DNA of 64,000 nucleotides from JAKOUL01 sp035378845 (lineage in GTDB: Bacteria; Dictyoglomota; Dictyoglomia; Dictyoglomales; Dictyoglomaceae): assembly GCA_035378845.1 (NCBI GenBank), contig DAOSUP010000008.1:6272-70271 (forward strand), written 5' to 3'. The position numbers and the translations under genes were made by a program. Position 1 is the first letter of the stretch. Each line of letters starts with the position of its first letter. The notes under the pieces were generated by a model. That model worked only from the letters and a program-made list of their open reading frames with translations. It was not told the DNA's origin and ran no database searches. Below are positions 1 to 10,611 of this stretch, piece by piece.

Positions 1-915
1 ACAACCTATACAATCCTCTATAGGGCATAAATAACATTTCCCTTTTAAATTTTCTTTTTCTAAACTTTTCCTAAATTCAACCAATCTATCATAGACATCG
101 CCAAAACTTTCTTTAATTAGATTTCCTATTACTAAAGGAAGTCTCCTACAAGGGTACACATCTCCATTAGGCATTATTGCACATGATTCTCCCAGATTAC
201 ATAAAGCTCCCAAAATTTCATCACTCTCAAAATTTATAAAGAAAGCCTTATAAGGAAGTAAGTCTTTCGTCTCTACCTCAGCCCATTCTGATATCTTTTG
301 GATTACCATATACCATTCATAACTACTAAGCACCTTATCTTTAATTTTTGCTCCCTCTCCTAAGGGAATAAATCTTTCTAACATAAAGCCTTTTACTCCC
401 ATATTTTTTGCCAGCTTATACATCTCATCAAGTTCTTCGTAGTTGTATTTTGCTAATGTAAACATAAAGAGAAAACTATGGGAAAAATCCTTTAAATTTT
501 CTAATACTGTTTCAAAATTCCCATATCCTCTTATTCTATCATTAGTCTCTTCTTTAGCTCCTTCTAAAGAGATTTTAATATCATTTAACTTTTTATAATC
601 TTTAATCTGCGGATAAGACTTCTTTAAGAAAATTCCATTCGTAATAATGTTTACTTCCCTTACTAAAGGATTTTTTTCTGTTTCTTCTAAAACAGGAATA
701 AAAAGAGGGGAAACCAAAGGTTCTCCTCCTGTAAGATTTATTCCTATGCTATCAAAACCTTTTATCTCTAAAGAATTAGTTATATCTCCCAAAATTTTTC
801 TTACTTCTTCCATAGGAAGATCTTTTTTATTATCAAAGTTTTCCTGATAACAATGTTTACATCTTAAATTACAAAGGTCTGTAATATGCCATTGGAATGA
901 AAAATTATTTTCCAT
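1..915 (-). CDS. Radical SAM/SPASM protein, 3' part missing (runs off the window)
   Basis: The reading frame is open from an ATG at 915 to the window edge (305 codons). It starts MENNFSFQWHITDLCNLRCKHCY, and the CNLRCKHC segment is the CxxxCxxC site that binds the radical SAM [4Fe-4S] cluster. A glycine-rich GGEP motif that contacts SAM follows. At the truncated end CYLCPIEDCIGC is the beginning of a SPASM-type auxiliary cluster domain. Such enzymes modify peptides or act in cofactor maturation; the substrate cannot be told here. No precursor peptide is visible next to it in the window, but the downstream side is cut off. It is transcribed in the same direction as the cation-efflux gene, 31 bases away. 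Confidence 0.85.
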   Translation of the reverse strand, partial: MENNFSFQWHITDLCNLRCKHCYQENFDNKKDLPMEEVRKILGDITNSLEIKGFDSIGINLTGGEPLVSPLFIPVLEETEKNPLVREVNIITNGIFLKKSYPQIKDYKKLNDIKISLEGAKEETNDRIRGYGNFETVLENLKDFSHSFLFMFTLAKYNYEELDEMYKLAKNMGVKGFMLERFIPLGEGAKIKDKVLSSYEWYMVIQKISEWAEVETKDLLPYKAFFINFESDEILGALCNLGESCAIMPNGDVYPCRRLPLVIGNLIKESFGDVYDRLVEFRKSLEKENLKGKCYLCPIEDCIGC

Positions 916-946
916 ATTTTTACAAGATGGCTTGACGCTTTAGAAA

Positions 947-1867
947 TTAATCCTCCCTTTCTCCTTTTGGATCTATGTGAACAATTACTTGAGAGTCCTC
1001 AATATTTCCTTTTATGGAATCTTGCACCTTTAGAGCAATTTCATGAGCTTCTTTAGCACTGATATTATCTTCAACCTCAATATGTAAAGTAATCACCATA
1101 TTGCTTTGATAATTATGTAATGTAATATCATGGAGATTTAGCACGCCAGGAATAGAGAGAGCAATACTTTTTATCTTTTCAACAAACTCATTACTGGGGG
1201 CTTCACCAATAAGAAAACTTGCAGAATTTTTAATAAGCTCTACTCCTACCCAAGCGATAAGTACAGCTACCCCAACTCCCATAATTCCATCTAATACATA
1301 GAAACCAAATCTTGTAGTAACAAGCCCTAATGCAACTAAAGTTGTAGCGATAGCATCACTTCTGTGATGCCAAGCATCTGCAATAAGAGATAAGGAATCT
1401 ATCTTCTTTCCAAGAAAGATAGAAAATCTTGCCATCCATTCCTTAAATATGGCAGAGAGAATAAGTAATAAGAAAATAATAATATTAAATTCTACTTTTT
1501 GAGGTTTTAAAATCCTATCTACAGCACTTCTACCAACATCATAAGCTACAATCAAGAGGAGAAAAGCTATAATTATGGTAGCTATTTGTTCTATTCTTCC
1601 ATGCCCAAAGGGGTGCTCTTTATCTGCCGGTCTTCCACCAAGCTTAAAACCCAAAATCACAACCACAGAGGTTAATACATCTGATAAAGAGTGGAAAGCA
1701 TCTGCAATCAATGATATACTATTCAGATATACTCCACATAGAAATTTAAAAACAAAAAGAACTAAATTTCCAATGGCACTCACCCAGCCCTCCACATAGC
1801 CTATAAGCTTCCTCTCAGGCTTTCTTTTAGAAAATATCCTATTAAAAAGCCGAGCATTAAACCCCAT
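947..1867 (-). CDS. Cation diffusion facilitator (Zn/Co/Fe efflux) transporter
   Basis: A 306-residue inner-membrane antiporter of the CDF family, which exports divalent metal ions in exchange for protons. The two metal-site motifs are visible: ADAFHSLSD in helix 2 and ADAWHHRSD in helix 5, both of HxxxD type. About six hydrophobic helices are followed by a soluble ferredoxin-like C-terminal domain (about the last 85 residues, ending PKGERED). I chose the ATG at 1867 because GGAGGTGA lies a few bases upstream; the frame is open a further 40 codons, but that stretch has no ribosome site and is not family-like. The metal cannot be assigned from the motif alone. Confidence 0.9.
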   Translation of the reverse strand: MGFNARLFNRIFSKRKPERKLIGYVEGWVSAIGNLVLFVFKFLCGVYLNSISLIADAFHSLSDVLTSVVVILGFKLGGRPADKEHPFGHGRIEQIATIIIAFLLLIVAYDVGRSAVDRILKPQKVEFNIIIFLLLILSAIFKEWMARFSIFLGKKIDSLSLIADAWHHRSDAIATTLVALGLVTTRFGFYVLDGIMGVGVAVLIAWVGVELIKNSASFLIGEAPSNEFVEKIKSIALSIPGVLNLHDITLHNYQSNMVITLHIEVEDNISAKEAHEIALKVQDSIKGNIEDSQVIVHIDPKGERED

Positions 1868-1998
1868 GGTTTCACCTCCAAAGGTTAAAAAAAGATAAAA
1901 GAACTCCCCTATTAAATTAATTTGAAAGGTATAATTTGATTTTTTTAATTGAGCAGAATTGTACAATAAAAAATGTATAGATGTCAAATTTTAAAAAT

Positions 1999-2751
1999 TT
2001 ATAAATAAATCATCTTTCGTGTCATTCCACCATCTACAATAAAATGTGCTCCTGTAATAAAAGATGCCTTATCAGAGACCAAAAATAAAATCAAATTTGC
2101 GATATCCTCGGGTTTCCCCACTCTACCTACAGGATGCTGCTTATGATCAAGCTCTGTAAGCTCTGGCTCTTTTCTTAATGATCTCTTTTTCCATTCGCTT
2201 ACCTCAATCCAACCAGGACTTATACAATTCACCCTAACATCAGGTCCAAGACTAATAGCAAGCGCATGACTTAAAGCATATATCCCTCCTTTTGAGGTGG
2301 AATATGCTTCAGTATTAGGCTCGGACATAAAAGCTCTGGTAGAAGAGATATTTATAATTACTCCATTCTCTTTTTTTAAATATGGATATGCATATTTAGT
2401 ACAAAGAAAAGCCCCTGTAAGGTTAACTGAGAGTATCTTATTCCACTCCTCTAAGGTAAGTTCTGATATATGTTTATTTATGGCAATTCCTGCATTATTT
2501 ACTAAAATATCCAATCTACCAAATATTCTCATGGTTTCTTCTATCATGTTTTTAACCATATTCTCATCTGCCACATCAGTTTTTATAAATTTTACATTTC
2601 CAATTGGCAAGAATTCTTCTTCCGTCTCTCTTCCTGCCTCTTCATCTATATCTGCAATAACTACAGAAATACCACTCTCTAAAAATTTTTTAGTGGTAGC
2701 TTTTCCTATTCCTTGAGCTCCTCCAGTAACAATTGCAAGTTTCTTTAACAA
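1999..2751 (-). CDS. Short-chain dehydrogenase/reductase (SDR), 250 aa
   Basis: A classical SDR: the nucleotide-binding TGGAQGIG motif at residues 9-16, NNAG near residue 86, and the catalytic Tyr and Lys in YSTSK with an upstream serine (INISS). The C-terminal VDGG segment is typical. The start is a TTG at 2751 with GGAGG nine bases before it; no ATG fits. It lies 28 bases after the UroD-like gene and appears to be the last gene of the alpha-glucuronidase operon. Oxidation or reduction of a glucuronate-derived sugar acid is plausible from context, but SDR substrates cannot be read from sequence. Family assignment is firm; substrate is unknown. Confidence 0.88.
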   Translation of the reverse strand: MLKKLAIVTGGAQGIGKATTKKFLESGISVVIADIDEEAGRETEEEFLPIGNVKFIKTDVADENMVKNMIEETMRIFGRLDILVNNAGIAINKHISELTLEEWNKILSVNLTGAFLCTKYAYPYLKKENGVIINISSTRAFMSEPNTEAYSTSKGGIYALSHALAISLGPDVRVNCISPGWIEVSEWKKRSLRKEPELTELDHKQHPVGRVGKPEDIANLILFLVSDKASFITGAHFIVDGGMTRKMIYL

Positions 2752-2779
2752 ATAAATCTACCTCCAGCACCTCTAATCA

Positions 2780-3829
2780 TTAAAATTTCCAATTTTTAGC
2801 AGTTTCAATAAGTGCTCTAATATTCTTTTCAGGAGTTCCAGGTGATACTCCACCACCTGCAGAAAGGAGAAGACCTTTATTTTTTCCAAAATCCTTTAAA
2901 ATACTTTCTACACTCTTTCTAACATCATCCTCGGTACCTTTCACAAGCACATCCAAAGGAGGTACATTCCCCATCAAACAAATCTTACCTTGAGTTACCT
3001 TATATACTTCTTTTATATTTTGAAGATGAGTAAAGTTAAATATATTTATACCTAATTCAGGAAGATATTTATAATAAACAGCATTATTTGTATCATTATG
3101 ATAAATTTTTACAGGAAAATCAAATGAAGAAAAGATCTTTTTCAATGCAGAATGAGCAAATTCTAAATAATCCTCTTCTGAGAAGAAACCAATTATGTCA
3201 TCTAACAAAATAATGCCTTCCACATCTTGAAGCACCTCAGTTTGAGCAGTGATCCAGTCAATAGCTAACTTTGTTGTAATTTCAATTAATCTCTTTGCCT
3301 CGTCAGGATACATCTTTACTGCAATTAAAAATTCTGTAACTCCCATAATGTGAGAAGCAATAGCAAAAGGACCACGTGCAGCAACAATCTTTATTTTTTC
3401 TCCCATCTTATTAATCTTAGGTTCCACATATTTATAGAATTCTAAAACCAATGGCATCAAACCATCTGTTTTAGGATTTGGAACTTTATTCTTCTTAAGA
3501 AAGTCTGGCAGATCATCTGCAGACTCAATAATAGGCTGAATATTAGGAGTAGAATTATCACTGAAAACTATCTTAGAACCAAAACCAGAAGGTTCTTGCG
3601 CCATTCCAAGCTCTACCCAGTAATCGGGTATAAAAATCACCTCTGGAAATCTTTTCTTTATTTCCTTATAAGCCTCAAGCCAAACTTCTGGAATCACGTA
3701 AAATTGAAGATGAGAAATGCCTAAAAAACCTGGTATCCAAGGACTATCTACAATAAGAGCAATAGGAACTTCACTCTGTTCCTTTAGATTTGCACTATCA
3801 AGTAAAACCTGCCATTCCTTATCATTCAT
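2780..3829 (-). CDS. Uroporphyrinogen decarboxylase-fold protein (URO-D/MtaA-like), degenerate zinc site
   Basis: A 349-residue TIM-barrel protein of the URO-D superfamily, which includes heme decarboxylases and the MtaA/MtbA/CmuA methyltransferases that move methyl groups between corrinoid and thiol. The C-terminal GGGVSPGTP segment is the family hallmark. The methyltransferases bind zinc through HxC plus a distal Cys; here those places read HND (in IYHNDTNN) and GGG, so the thiolate ligands are missing. Start at ATG 3829 with AGGAGG upstream. It sits 19 bases after the GH67 gene and before the SDR gene, suggesting a role in xylan side-chain metabolism. True heme synthesis is unlikely in this setting. 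The biochemical role is not established. Confidence 0.75.
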   Translation of the reverse strand: MNDKEWQVLLDSANLKEQSEVPIALIVDSPWIPGFLGISHLQFYVIPEVWLEAYKEIKKRFPEVIFIPDYWVELGMAQEPSGFGSKIVFSDNSTPNIQPIIESADDLPDFLKKNKVPNPKTDGLMPLVLEFYKYVEPKINKMGEKIKIVAARGPFAIASHIMGVTEFLIAVKMYPDEAKRLIEITTKLAIDWITAQTEVLQDVEGIILLDDIIGFFSEEDYLEFAHSALKKIFSSFDFPVKIYHNDTNNAVYYKYLPELGINIFNFTHLQNIKEVYKVTQGKICLMGNVPPLDVLVKGTEDDVRKSVESILKDFGKNKGLLLSAGGGVSPGTPEKNIRALIETAKNWKF

Positions 3830-3848
3830 TCAAAGCTTCCTCCTCTAT

Positions 3849-5909
3849 TTATGGATATATTTTCCTTCCCTTTTCATCTGGAATACCAGTCTTTCTAAAA
3901 AAGTAGGTATTAATTACATCTCTCCACTCTTTTGCATCTTCCATCTGTTTATTTAGTCTTTCAAGGACTCTTTCAAATATTTTACCATCAATCTTACCTT
4001 TTAACTCTATCCATTTTTCTCTAAGTTCTTCTGCTCCTTCTACTCCTTCAAAATGAGAATCATAAATAAACTGCAAGAGAGTTTTCCCTGATTTTAGTTT
4101 AAAATTGTAGGGTATCCTATGAAAAAATAGTAGCAAATCTTCAGGACATTTTTCTATATCCTCATAAATTTTCTTCCAAGGAGAATGGTACTGCAAAGTA
4201 TATCCAGTACCTTTTGAGGTTCTATCTATACCTATTGCCTCCCAGTTTGCCTTATGATAAGTCCCCCAATGAGAATACTCATAACCTTCTGGATTAGGAC
4301 CATAATGGTATCCTGGATTAACCATCCATCCTAACCCTAATGGAGTAGTATAATTTTCATATATCCTATGAGATTTAAGAAGCATGAAAGAGATATTTTC
4401 AACAATTTTTTTATCATCACCAAAAGTTAATTTTATCCAATCCTCTAATATTTTCTCTATTTTTTCATCAGGATTCCATGCTAACCTACCAAAGGTATAA
4501 AGGTTTGATTGAGCTAAATCATGCCCTGTCCAGTTAGGATCATCTCCTACATTAGAAATTCCAGCAAATCCATTGTTTTTTTTGTTAAAGACATTACCTT
4601 TAAGAATCTCTTTTACAGTAGATCCCTCTCCTTTTGCATAAGTATCAAAATCTAAAACCTCTTTCCATAAAGTACCCAGATAGCATAGATGTATTTGCTG
4701 ACCTGTATACTCCTGAGTTATTTGAAGCTCAAGAATCTCGTTAGTATTTTCCAATCCTCCAAATAATGGAGACACAGGCTCTCGCACTTGAAAGTCCATA
4801 GGACCATACTTTATTTGTAGCAAAACATTCTCCTTAAATTTCCCATCTAAGGGCTTAAAATTTTCATAAGCTGCCTTAGCTCTATCCGTTTTTGTATCTC
4901 TCCAATCTTGCATACAATTATATACAAAGGCTCTCCAGATCACATAACCTCCAAAGGGTTCTAAAGCCTCTGCTAACATATTAGCCCCATCAGCATGGGT
5001 TCTTCCAAACATATGAGGACCTGGATTAAACTCTGAGTCTGCTTTAACTACAAATCCTCCAAAATTAGGGATAACATTATAAATTCTTGAAACTTCCTCC
5101 TTCCACCATTCTGCAACTTTTCTATCTAAAGGATCTGCTGTCTTTAGTCCCCCAAAATAAATAGGAGAAGCAAAATTTATTGAAAGAAAGATTCTTATTC
5201 CATAACTACCAAACAACTTTGCAATCTGAGAAAACTTTTTAAGATAGTGCTCTTCTATAAATTCTACTTCTTTCTTCTTTACATTCACATTATTCAATAC
5301 TATCCCATTAATACCTATAGAAGAAAGAAGTCTTGCATAATCTTTTGTCCTCTGATCAAAGATAATCTTGTTATCTCTAAAAAAAATTGATCTTCCTGCA
5401 TAACCCCTTTCTACACTTCCATCTAAATTATCCCAATGATTTATCATCCTAAATCTTGTTTGGGGATTTTCCACCATATCCATCTTATCCAAATCTTCTC
5501 CTAATCTTACAATTTCTATGAGTTTAAAAATGGCATAAACTAAAGATCTTTCTGTTTTACCCGCTACTAACAAAACTTTACTCCCATTAAGATTTAAAGT
5601 CTTTATGATAAAACCTTCATCAAGAAGGGTTGATTCCCAAATTTGCACCTCTTTAAAAATACATTTAATATCTTCTATCTTCCCAATTAAGATATACTTA
5701 GGTACTTTAGAGATTTCTTTTAAAAATTTGGGTCTAAGGTTTAAAGATGAGATTGAAAACTCCTGAATTTCTTTCAAAGGAACCTTTAAGAGTTCAACTT
5801 TTCCTACCGGAACTATAAATTTAAACCAATCTTTATATCTCTTTTTCTCTTCCTCCTCTAAACTTTTATAAGCAAGCCAGCACATCTCATAAGGTTTAGT
5901 TTCCTGCAA
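3849..5909 (-). CDS. aguA: GH67 alpha-glucuronidase
   Basis: A 686-residue intracellular enzyme (no signal peptide) that removes 4-O-methyl-glucuronic acid from the non-reducing end of xylo-oligosaccharides. The length matches GH67 enzymes. Visible catalytic-region motifs are [10 protein letters not shown] (general acid Glu), [12 protein letters not shown] (Asp) and QITQEYTGQ (Glu). The helical C-terminal region contains [19 protein letters not shown]. The start is a TTG at 5909, eight bases after GGAGG. It follows the secreted GH10 xylanase, separated by a terminator hairpin, and leads an operon with the UroD-like and SDR genes. Xylanase would cut glucuronoxylan outside and AguA would finish the branched oligomers inside. 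Confidence 0.95.
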   Translation of the reverse strand: MQETKPYEMCWLAYKSLEEEEKKRYKDWFKFIVPVGKVELLKVPLKEIQEFSISSLNLRPKFLKEISKVPKYILIGKIEDIKCIFKEVQIWESTLLDEGFIIKTLNLNGSKVLLVAGKTERSLVYAIFKLIEIVRLGEDLDKMDMVENPQTRFRMINHWDNLDGSVERGYAGRSIFFRDNKIIFDQRTKDYARLLSSIGINGIVLNNVNVKKKEVEFIEEHYLKKFSQIAKLFGSYGIRIFLSINFASPIYFGGLKTADPLDRKVAEWWKEEVSRIYNVIPNFGGFVVKADSEFNPGPHMFGRTHADGANMLAEALEPFGGYVIWRAFVYNCMQDWRDTKTDRAKAAYENFKPLDGKFKENVLLQIKYGPMDFQVREPVSPLFGGLENTNEILELQITQEYTGQQIHLCYLGTLWKEVLDFDTYAKGEGSTVKEILKGNVFNKKNNGFAGISNVGDDPNWTGHDLAQSNLYTFGRLAWNPDEKIEKILEDWIKLTFGDDKKIVENISFMLLKSHRIYENYTTPLGLGWMVNPGYHYGPNPEGYEYSHWGTYHKANWEAIGIDRTSKGTGYTLQYHSPWKKIYEDIEKCPEDLLLFFHRIPYNFKLKSGKTLLQFIYDSHFEGVEGAEELREKWIELKGKIDGKIFERVLERLNKQMEDAKEWRDVINTYFFRKTGIPDEKGRKIYP

Positions 5910-5937
5910 ATTTTATGCCTCCTTTAAATATTTAAAA

Positions 5938-5967
5938 GAATCCCTCTGGAGAAATCCAGAGGGATTC
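5938..5967 (-). terminator. Hairpin terminator after the xylanase gene
   Basis: A perfect 13-bp inverted repeat (arm GAATCCCTCTGGA) with a four-base loop lies 15 bases after the xylanase stop and is followed on the minus strand by a short T run. It sits just upstream of the aguA ribosome site, so it could also act as a partial terminator that lowers aguA expression relative to the xylanase. Confidence 0.75.
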
Positions 5968-5981
5968 TTCTCTACATCTTC

Positions 5982-8900
5982 TTATTGGACTAATTCTAAA
6001 TTACCAAATCTTCTTGTATCTCTCCAGTTATCACCTATAGGATCGTTCCAAGTTAGAATATCCGTTCTTGTTCCTTTACTACCATTATTAACCTGTATAT
6101 CAAATCCTATTACAACACCTGGAGATAATTTTCTTGTCTTCATCTTTATACCCATCTCTACTGCAAATCCTATGACCTTATCTCCATCTTTAAGAATTCT
6201 TGCAGCAGATTGAATAAATTCTTTACTTGCGCCAGTACCAAAGCTCTGTAAGTTCTTGAAGTTTACCCTATATTGAGCATCATCAGGCTGGTAACTCATA
6301 CTCTTTGCATTGTTCTCATCTATAAATACTTCAAAGGAATCATGTTCCCAAGGATTTGCAGAAGCATCATCTAAGTCTGGATCCATAATCTCTGCATATA
6401 CATAGATATGATCTTCATCCCACAGCATCCATGCTTTTCCTTTTGCTCCTTTCAAGCTTCCTGAAACAACTGTCTCAGTCTCTATAGGTTCTACCTGTTT
6501 GTACAGTTCATCCATCACTGCATCTATCACCGGAGTTCCTTTCTTTGCTTGAGCAAGCTTTACTGCTTCTTCTAACTCTATAGTACCATATCGCACTGTA
6601 TTCAAAGTTTGCTGATTGGAGGTATCACTCCAGCTTACTACTTTATCGCCATCAGCCACTGAAAAGTCAAATCCTAATTTACTACCTTTACCTATTGCCA
6701 CACTATATATCTGAATCTCACACTCTACCACATATCCATTATCAGTTTCTTTAACCACATAATTATTCAATGCTGGAGCAAAACTTGCTTCTACATTTCC
6801 ATTTCTAAATATCTTAAAGTAGAGATCATCCATCTGCAAATATGGAGATTTTGCATTATTCTGATCAATAAATATACTTACATTATCTTTATCGTCTTTT
6901 GTCTTATCATAGACCTCTGCGTAAATAAATACTTTACTCATGTACCAAATTGGTTTAATAACTGCTATATCTTTTTCACCATCATTAACAACTATTGGCA
7001 CTGCGGATTTGTAGCTTTTATCTTCCAATCCATCTATTATTGCTTGACCACTTGCCATTTTTGCCTGTTGAGTAAGAGGAGGAAGTACATTAGGAGACAC
7101 TAATGCCCAGTATGCAAATTTTGCCTGATAATCTTTATCAAAGAGAAGTGGATAATTAGCTCTTCCTCTTCCCACAGTTAACCAAGAATAATCGTCTTTT
7201 AAGCCCCAGAAGGTTACATTGGTGACCACCTTATTATATTTTTTTAACATATCAAAAACCTTCTTATACCTATATGCTTGTTTTATCGCTACATCTCTTG
7301 GTAAGATTGGATATTCATCTCCCGATCCACTATATACACTCATATCAAGCTCAGTAATATGAATTTCAATACCAGGAATGGAGCTAAATAACTGTATGGT
7401 TCTTTCCATCTCTTCTACTTCAGGCCATGTTATATTTATGTGTCCCTGAATTCCTATCCCATGAATTGGTACTCCCTTTTCCTTTAACCCCTTGACTAAA
7501 TTGTATATTAACTCACGTGTCTTTACATCTTCAGTGTTATAGTCATTATAGAAAAGTTTTGCATTGGGATCTGCTTCATGTGCCCAGATGAATGCTTTCT
7601 CTATATATTCTGGCCCTATAATCTCATACCACTTAGATCTTCTATATCCATCAGGTTGTGAGGGATCTATAGCTTCATTTACCACATCCCATGCATATAT
7701 CTTCCCTTTATATCTCCCTACTACTGTTTTTATATGATTTTCCAATCTCTTAAGAAGTACCTCTTTGCTTACTGGTTTTCCATCTTTATCTACAAAAAAC
7801 CAATCTGGTGTTTGTTGATGCCACACTAAGGTATGCCCTCTCACTGCTATTCCATTCTCTTCTGCAAATTTTACATATGCATCAGCTCTGCTAAAATCAA
7901 ACTCTCCTTCACGTGGCTGTAAAGCATCTGGTTTCATTTCATTCTCTGGGGTAATACTATTGAAGTGTTTTAGTACCATCTTTGACTCCATAGGATTTGC
8001 AAGCACCCTATAAGGTATAGCTACACCTATCCTGAAATCTCCTTTAAATACATCTGCAAGAGAAGGAATTTCCAATTCAGGTTGTGCCTTTGTTACGGTT
8101 TTATCTATCACTTTAGCATCATCCACATAAAATTCTAAGGTAGTATTTGGAGACTCCAAATATAGAATAAGCTCTTCAACTTGTACATTAGATGGTACAC
8201 TATAACCGCCTGAAAACTCTATCCATGTATTATCTGGCACATTTTTTTGCCATATAATAGTATCGTATTTTGTTTGAGCGTCAGTATTATATTTCCTTTG
8301 CATAGTAAGGGTAACTTTTTGTGTTTCTCCAGTCTTCTGATATACCCACACAGATATATCGTAACTCTTTCCAGGCTCAAGTATCTTACTCACATCCAAT
8401 TGAGCCCCATGCCAACCTTTAGTTCTTCCAGTAACAAATAAGGAATACTCTCCTATGTGAGCTACATCCTTTGATGGTATTACCTTTACATCATCTCCTC
8501 TTCCTTGCCAATTCTCTGTAGATCCACTTTCAAAAGTAGAGCTTACTATTGTACCAGGAATCTCTATCCTATTCGCTCCAAGAACCTGAACTTTATCCAC
8601 ATAGAAGTCAAATCCTGCTTCATTTGGAGATACAATCATTATATTTAACTTTTCAAGAAATCCTGAGTATGTAAAATTCAATTTCCCTTTAATCTCTTTC
8701 CATACCTTAGGAACTACAACTGTCTCACCTATTATTTCAAACCTTTCTCCTGCCAAATCTTCTATGTGTGCAATTAGCTGGAATGGCTGTGGTCTCCCAG
8801 AGTTTTGATACACAAAGCATGATATCTCATAGTCTATACCGCTCTCTACATTGTATGTTAAATCAATACTGCATCCATCCCAGGAAGATACCCTATTTCC

Positions 8901-9095
8901 AACCTTTAGAGCATACTTTCCATCATATGCTACATCACTAACGCTACTTAATTTAACCCTCTCACTGGTTCCAGAAGCTTCATCTAAAGAACCATTCTCA
9001 AAGCTATAAGTTATATAAAGATCCGCTGAACCAAAACCCAACGACATAACAAAAAGCAAGATTAGAAGTATTGATAGAATAACATGTTTTTTCAT
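5982..9095 (-). CDS. Secreted modular GH10 endo-beta-1,4-xylanase (CBM22-CBM22-GH10-CBM9-CBM9)
   Basis: A 1037-residue extracellular xylanase. Residues 1-28 are a signal peptide ([20 protein letters not shown]). Two CBM22-like beta-sandwiches follow (about 30-180 and 185-335), then the GH10 barrel (about 345-690) with the acid/base Glu in WDVVNEAI and the nucleophile Glu in IHITELDMS. Two CBM9-like domains end the protein (about 700-860 and 870-1037). This is the layout of the large thermophilic xylanases such as Thermotoga XynA. I start at the ATG at 9095: the frame allows a GTG four codons earlier, but that codon lies inside the GGGGGTG ribosome site. There is no S-layer or sortase anchor, so the protein is probably released or held by its CBMs. 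Confidence 0.95.
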   Translation of the reverse strand: MKKHVILSILLILLFVMSLGFGSADLYITYSFENGSLDEASGTSERVKLSSVSDVAYDGKYALKVGNRVSSWDGCSIDLTYNVESGIDYEISCFVYQNSGRPQPFQLIAHIEDLAGERFEIIGETVVVPKVWKEIKGKLNFTYSGFLEKLNIMIVSPNEAGFDFYVDKVQVLGANRIEIPGTIVSSTFESGSTENWQGRGDDVKVIPSKDVAHIGEYSLFVTGRTKGWHGAQLDVSKILEPGKSYDISVWVYQKTGETQKVTLTMQRKYNTDAQTKYDTIIWQKNVPDNTWIEFSGGYSVPSNVQVEELILYLESPNTTLEFYVDDAKVIDKTVTKAQPELEIPSLADVFKGDFRIGVAIPYRVLANPMESKMVLKHFNSITPENEMKPDALQPREGEFDFSRADAYVKFAEENGIAVRGHTLVWHQQTPDWFFVDKDGKPVSKEVLLKRLENHIKTVVGRYKGKIYAWDVVNEAIDPSQPDGYRRSKWYEIIGPEYIEKAFIWAHEADPNAKLFYNDYNTEDVKTRELIYNLVKGLKEKGVPIHGIGIQGHINITWPEVEEMERTIQLFSSIPGIEIHITELDMSVYSGSGDEYPILPRDVAIKQAYRYKKVFDMLKKYNKVVTNVTFWGLKDDYSWLTVGRGRANYPLLFDKDYQAKFAYWALVSPNVLPPLTQQAKMASGQAIIDGLEDKSYKSAVPIVVNDGEKDIAVIKPIWYMSKVFIYAEVYDKTKDDKDNVSIFIDQNNAKSPYLQMDDLYFKIFRNGNVEASFAPALNNYVVKETDNGYVVECEIQIYSVAIGKGSKLGFDFSVADGDKVVSWSDTSNQQTLNTVRYGTIELEEAVKLAQAKKGTPVIDAVMDELYKQVEPIETETVVSGSLKGAKGKAWMLWDEDHIYVYAEIMDPDLDDASANPWEHDSFEVFIDENNAKSMSYQPDDAQYRVNFKNLQSFGTGASKEFIQSAARILKDGDKVIGFAVEMGIKMKTRKLSPGVVIGFDIQVNNGSKGTRTDILTWNDPIGDNWRDTRRFGNLELVQ

Positions 9096-9128
9096 ATTAC
9101 TATACACCCCCTTTTAAACTTTTATAAT

Positions 9129-9157
9129 ATTTTATCAAGAAAAAAATGTTTGTGCAA
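9129..9157 (-). promoter_or_regulatory. Promoter of the xylanase gene
   Basis: On the minus strand TTGCAC (9157-9152) is separated by 17 bases from TAAAAT (9134-9129), a good match to a housekeeping promoter, about 35 bases before the start codon. It lies in the 183-base divergent region shared with the metallo-beta-lactamase fold gene. Confidence 0.55.
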
Positions 9158-9163
9158 ATGTTT
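9144..9163. repeat. Direct repeat overlapping the xylanase -35 box
   Basis: AAATGTTT occurs twice, at 9144-9151 and 9156-9163, starting 12 bases apart (about one helical turn) and flanking the -35 hexamer. The spacing suits a dimeric regulator binding one face of the DNA. No regulator can be named. Confidence 0.35.
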
Positions 9164-9278
9164 CTATATAGTACATTTTACAGAATAACTTATAGGATTT
9201 TCTAATCTATGCATCTTCTTTAAAAAGTAGTAAAATATACCAGATAAAAAAATTTAATAATTAAGGAGAGGTTAAAAA

Positions 9279-10394
9279 ATGCCACTAAAAGTGACCAAAG
9301 TTATGGAAGGACTATATATAATTAAGACCCCAGAATATCCATTTGATAGTAATAGCTATCTATTTAGTTTAGAAGACAGGAATGAAAAGATCAATCTTCT
9401 TATAGATCCTGTTCCACAGAAATATTTTAAAGACTTAATATCAACCTTAAAAGATCTGATTGTTAGTACAGAAAATTTAGACTTAATCTATGTTAACCAT
9501 CAAGATCCTGATGTTACTTCCTCTCTTGCACCTTTAATGGATACGAGCAAGAATTCCTTACTTATAACCTCGGAAGATACATGGAGACTTATTAACTTTT
9601 ATGGACTTCCAAGAGAAAGATTCCAAGCTATTGAATACCTTCCTAATAGAAAGGTAACACTAAAAACAGAACACACATTAGAATTCATTCACACTCCTTT
9701 CTGTCATTTCAGAGGAGCATGGATGCTCTTTTCACCTGATAAGAAGATACTCTTCTCTGGAGACTTGTTAGGAGGTTTGTCTACAAAAGAGAGAGATGGA
9801 ATATATGCTACTCAAGATTCTTGGGATGGAATAAAGCTTTTTCATGAGATATATATGCCATCAAAAGAAGCTCTTAAATTAGCAGTAGATAAGATAGGGA
9901 GACTTGTACCTCTCCCAGATATGATATTACCTCAGCACGGTGACATCATAAGAAAAGATCTTATTTTAGACTTCCTCGCTAAACTAAATGATTTAGATGT
10001 AGGACTTGAGATTATTAAAAGGTATGAAAGAGATCAGCAGTCTTATCTATATGCCTTCAATGAGATCCTTCAAAATCTAAAAAATATCTCTAAGGATAAA
10101 GATAAACTGATGGGAAAAATAAGGGAAATAAATTCCTCCCCTTTCTTTCCAGAGCTTATACATTTTGAAAATGGAGTAGCCACAGAGTTCAGGATCCATC
10201 CTAAATCAGCTATTGAACTTCTATATGATAAATTCGTAGAAGATCTTTCTCCCGAGGAAAAGGAAAGTATAAAAATAGATATAACAAAGACCTTAAGAAA
10301 ATATAACTTAGAGGTTCCAGATGGAATTATTGAGGAAAAACAAAGAACCTTTGAAAGTCCTTTTAGAAGAATATTTAAGATATTTCAGAGGTGA
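9279..10394 (+). CDS. Metallo-beta-lactamase fold protein of the diiron (ODP/flavodiiron-like) type
   Basis: A 371-residue cytoplasmic protein. The N-terminal MBL fold (about 1-230) carries NHQDPD in place of the hydrolase motif HxHxDH, then HTPFCH, SGD and PQHGD. An H-x-[E/D]-x-D pattern is what flavodiiron proteins and the oxygen-binding diiron protein (ODP) use to hold two irons, so an oxygen- or NO-handling role is more likely than hydrolysis. There is no flavodoxin domain; the C-terminal 130 residues are helical and unassigned. The start has AAGGAGAGG upstream. The zinc-ribbon gene begins four bases after its stop, so the two are coupled. Oxygen protection fits an anaerobe, but this is inference. 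Confidence 0.8.
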   Translation: MPLKVTKVMEGLYIIKTPEYPFDSNSYLFSLEDRNEKINLLIDPVPQKYFKDLISTLKDLIVSTENLDLIYVNHQDPDVTSSLAPLMDTSKNSLLITSEDTWRLINFYGLPRERFQAIEYLPNRKVTLKTEHTLEFIHTPFCHFRGAWMLFSPDKKILFSGDLLGGLSTKERDGIYATQDSWDGIKLFHEIYMPSKEALKLAVDKIGRLVPLPDMILPQHGDIIRKDLILDFLAKLNDLDVGLEIIKRYERDQQSYLYAFNEILQNLKNISKDKDKLMGKIREINSSPFFPELIHFENGVATEFRIHPKSAIELLYDKFVEDLSPEEKESIKIDITKTLRKYNLEVPDGIIEEKQRTFESPFRRIFKIFQR

Positions 10395-10398
10395 GATT

Positions 10399-10593
10399 AT
10401 GCCTATTTTTGAATATAGATGTGAAAATTGTGGAGAGAAATTTGAAAAGCTTATATATGGAAGTGAAGAATTAACTTGCCCCAAATGTGGAAGTAAGAAT
10501 ATAAAAAAACTTATTTCTTCGTTTGCTACTTCAGGGATTGAATCAGGTTCTTGCTCTTCATGCTCAAGGAAAGATTGTGGCTCTTGCAAATAA
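10399..10593 (+). CDS. FmdB-type zinc-ribbon protein, 64 aa
   Basis: A small protein of the FmdB/CxxC_CxxC_SSSS family. It starts [17 protein letters not shown], with a second CPKCGS pair making a zinc ribbon (CxxC...CxxC, residues about 8-32), then a serine/cysteine-rich tail ([13 protein letters not shown]). The family was named as putative regulators, but function is poorly known. I start at the ATG at 10399; the frame is open upstream, but those codons overlap the preceding gene in another frame, and MPI[FY]EYxC is the normal family start. It is co-transcribed with the preceding gene. Confidence 0.85.
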   Translation: MPIFEYRCENCGEKFEKLIYGSEELTCPKCGSKNIKKLISSFATSGIESGSCSSCSRKDCGSCK

Positions 10594-10611
10594 AGACATA
10601 GGACTTTTCTG

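Noticed and set aside
10308..10589. Minus-strand open frame of 93 codons over the zinc-ribbon gene
   Set aside because: It is antisense to the FmdB-type gene, whose CxxC motifs and family start are clear; the antisense product has no recognisable pattern.
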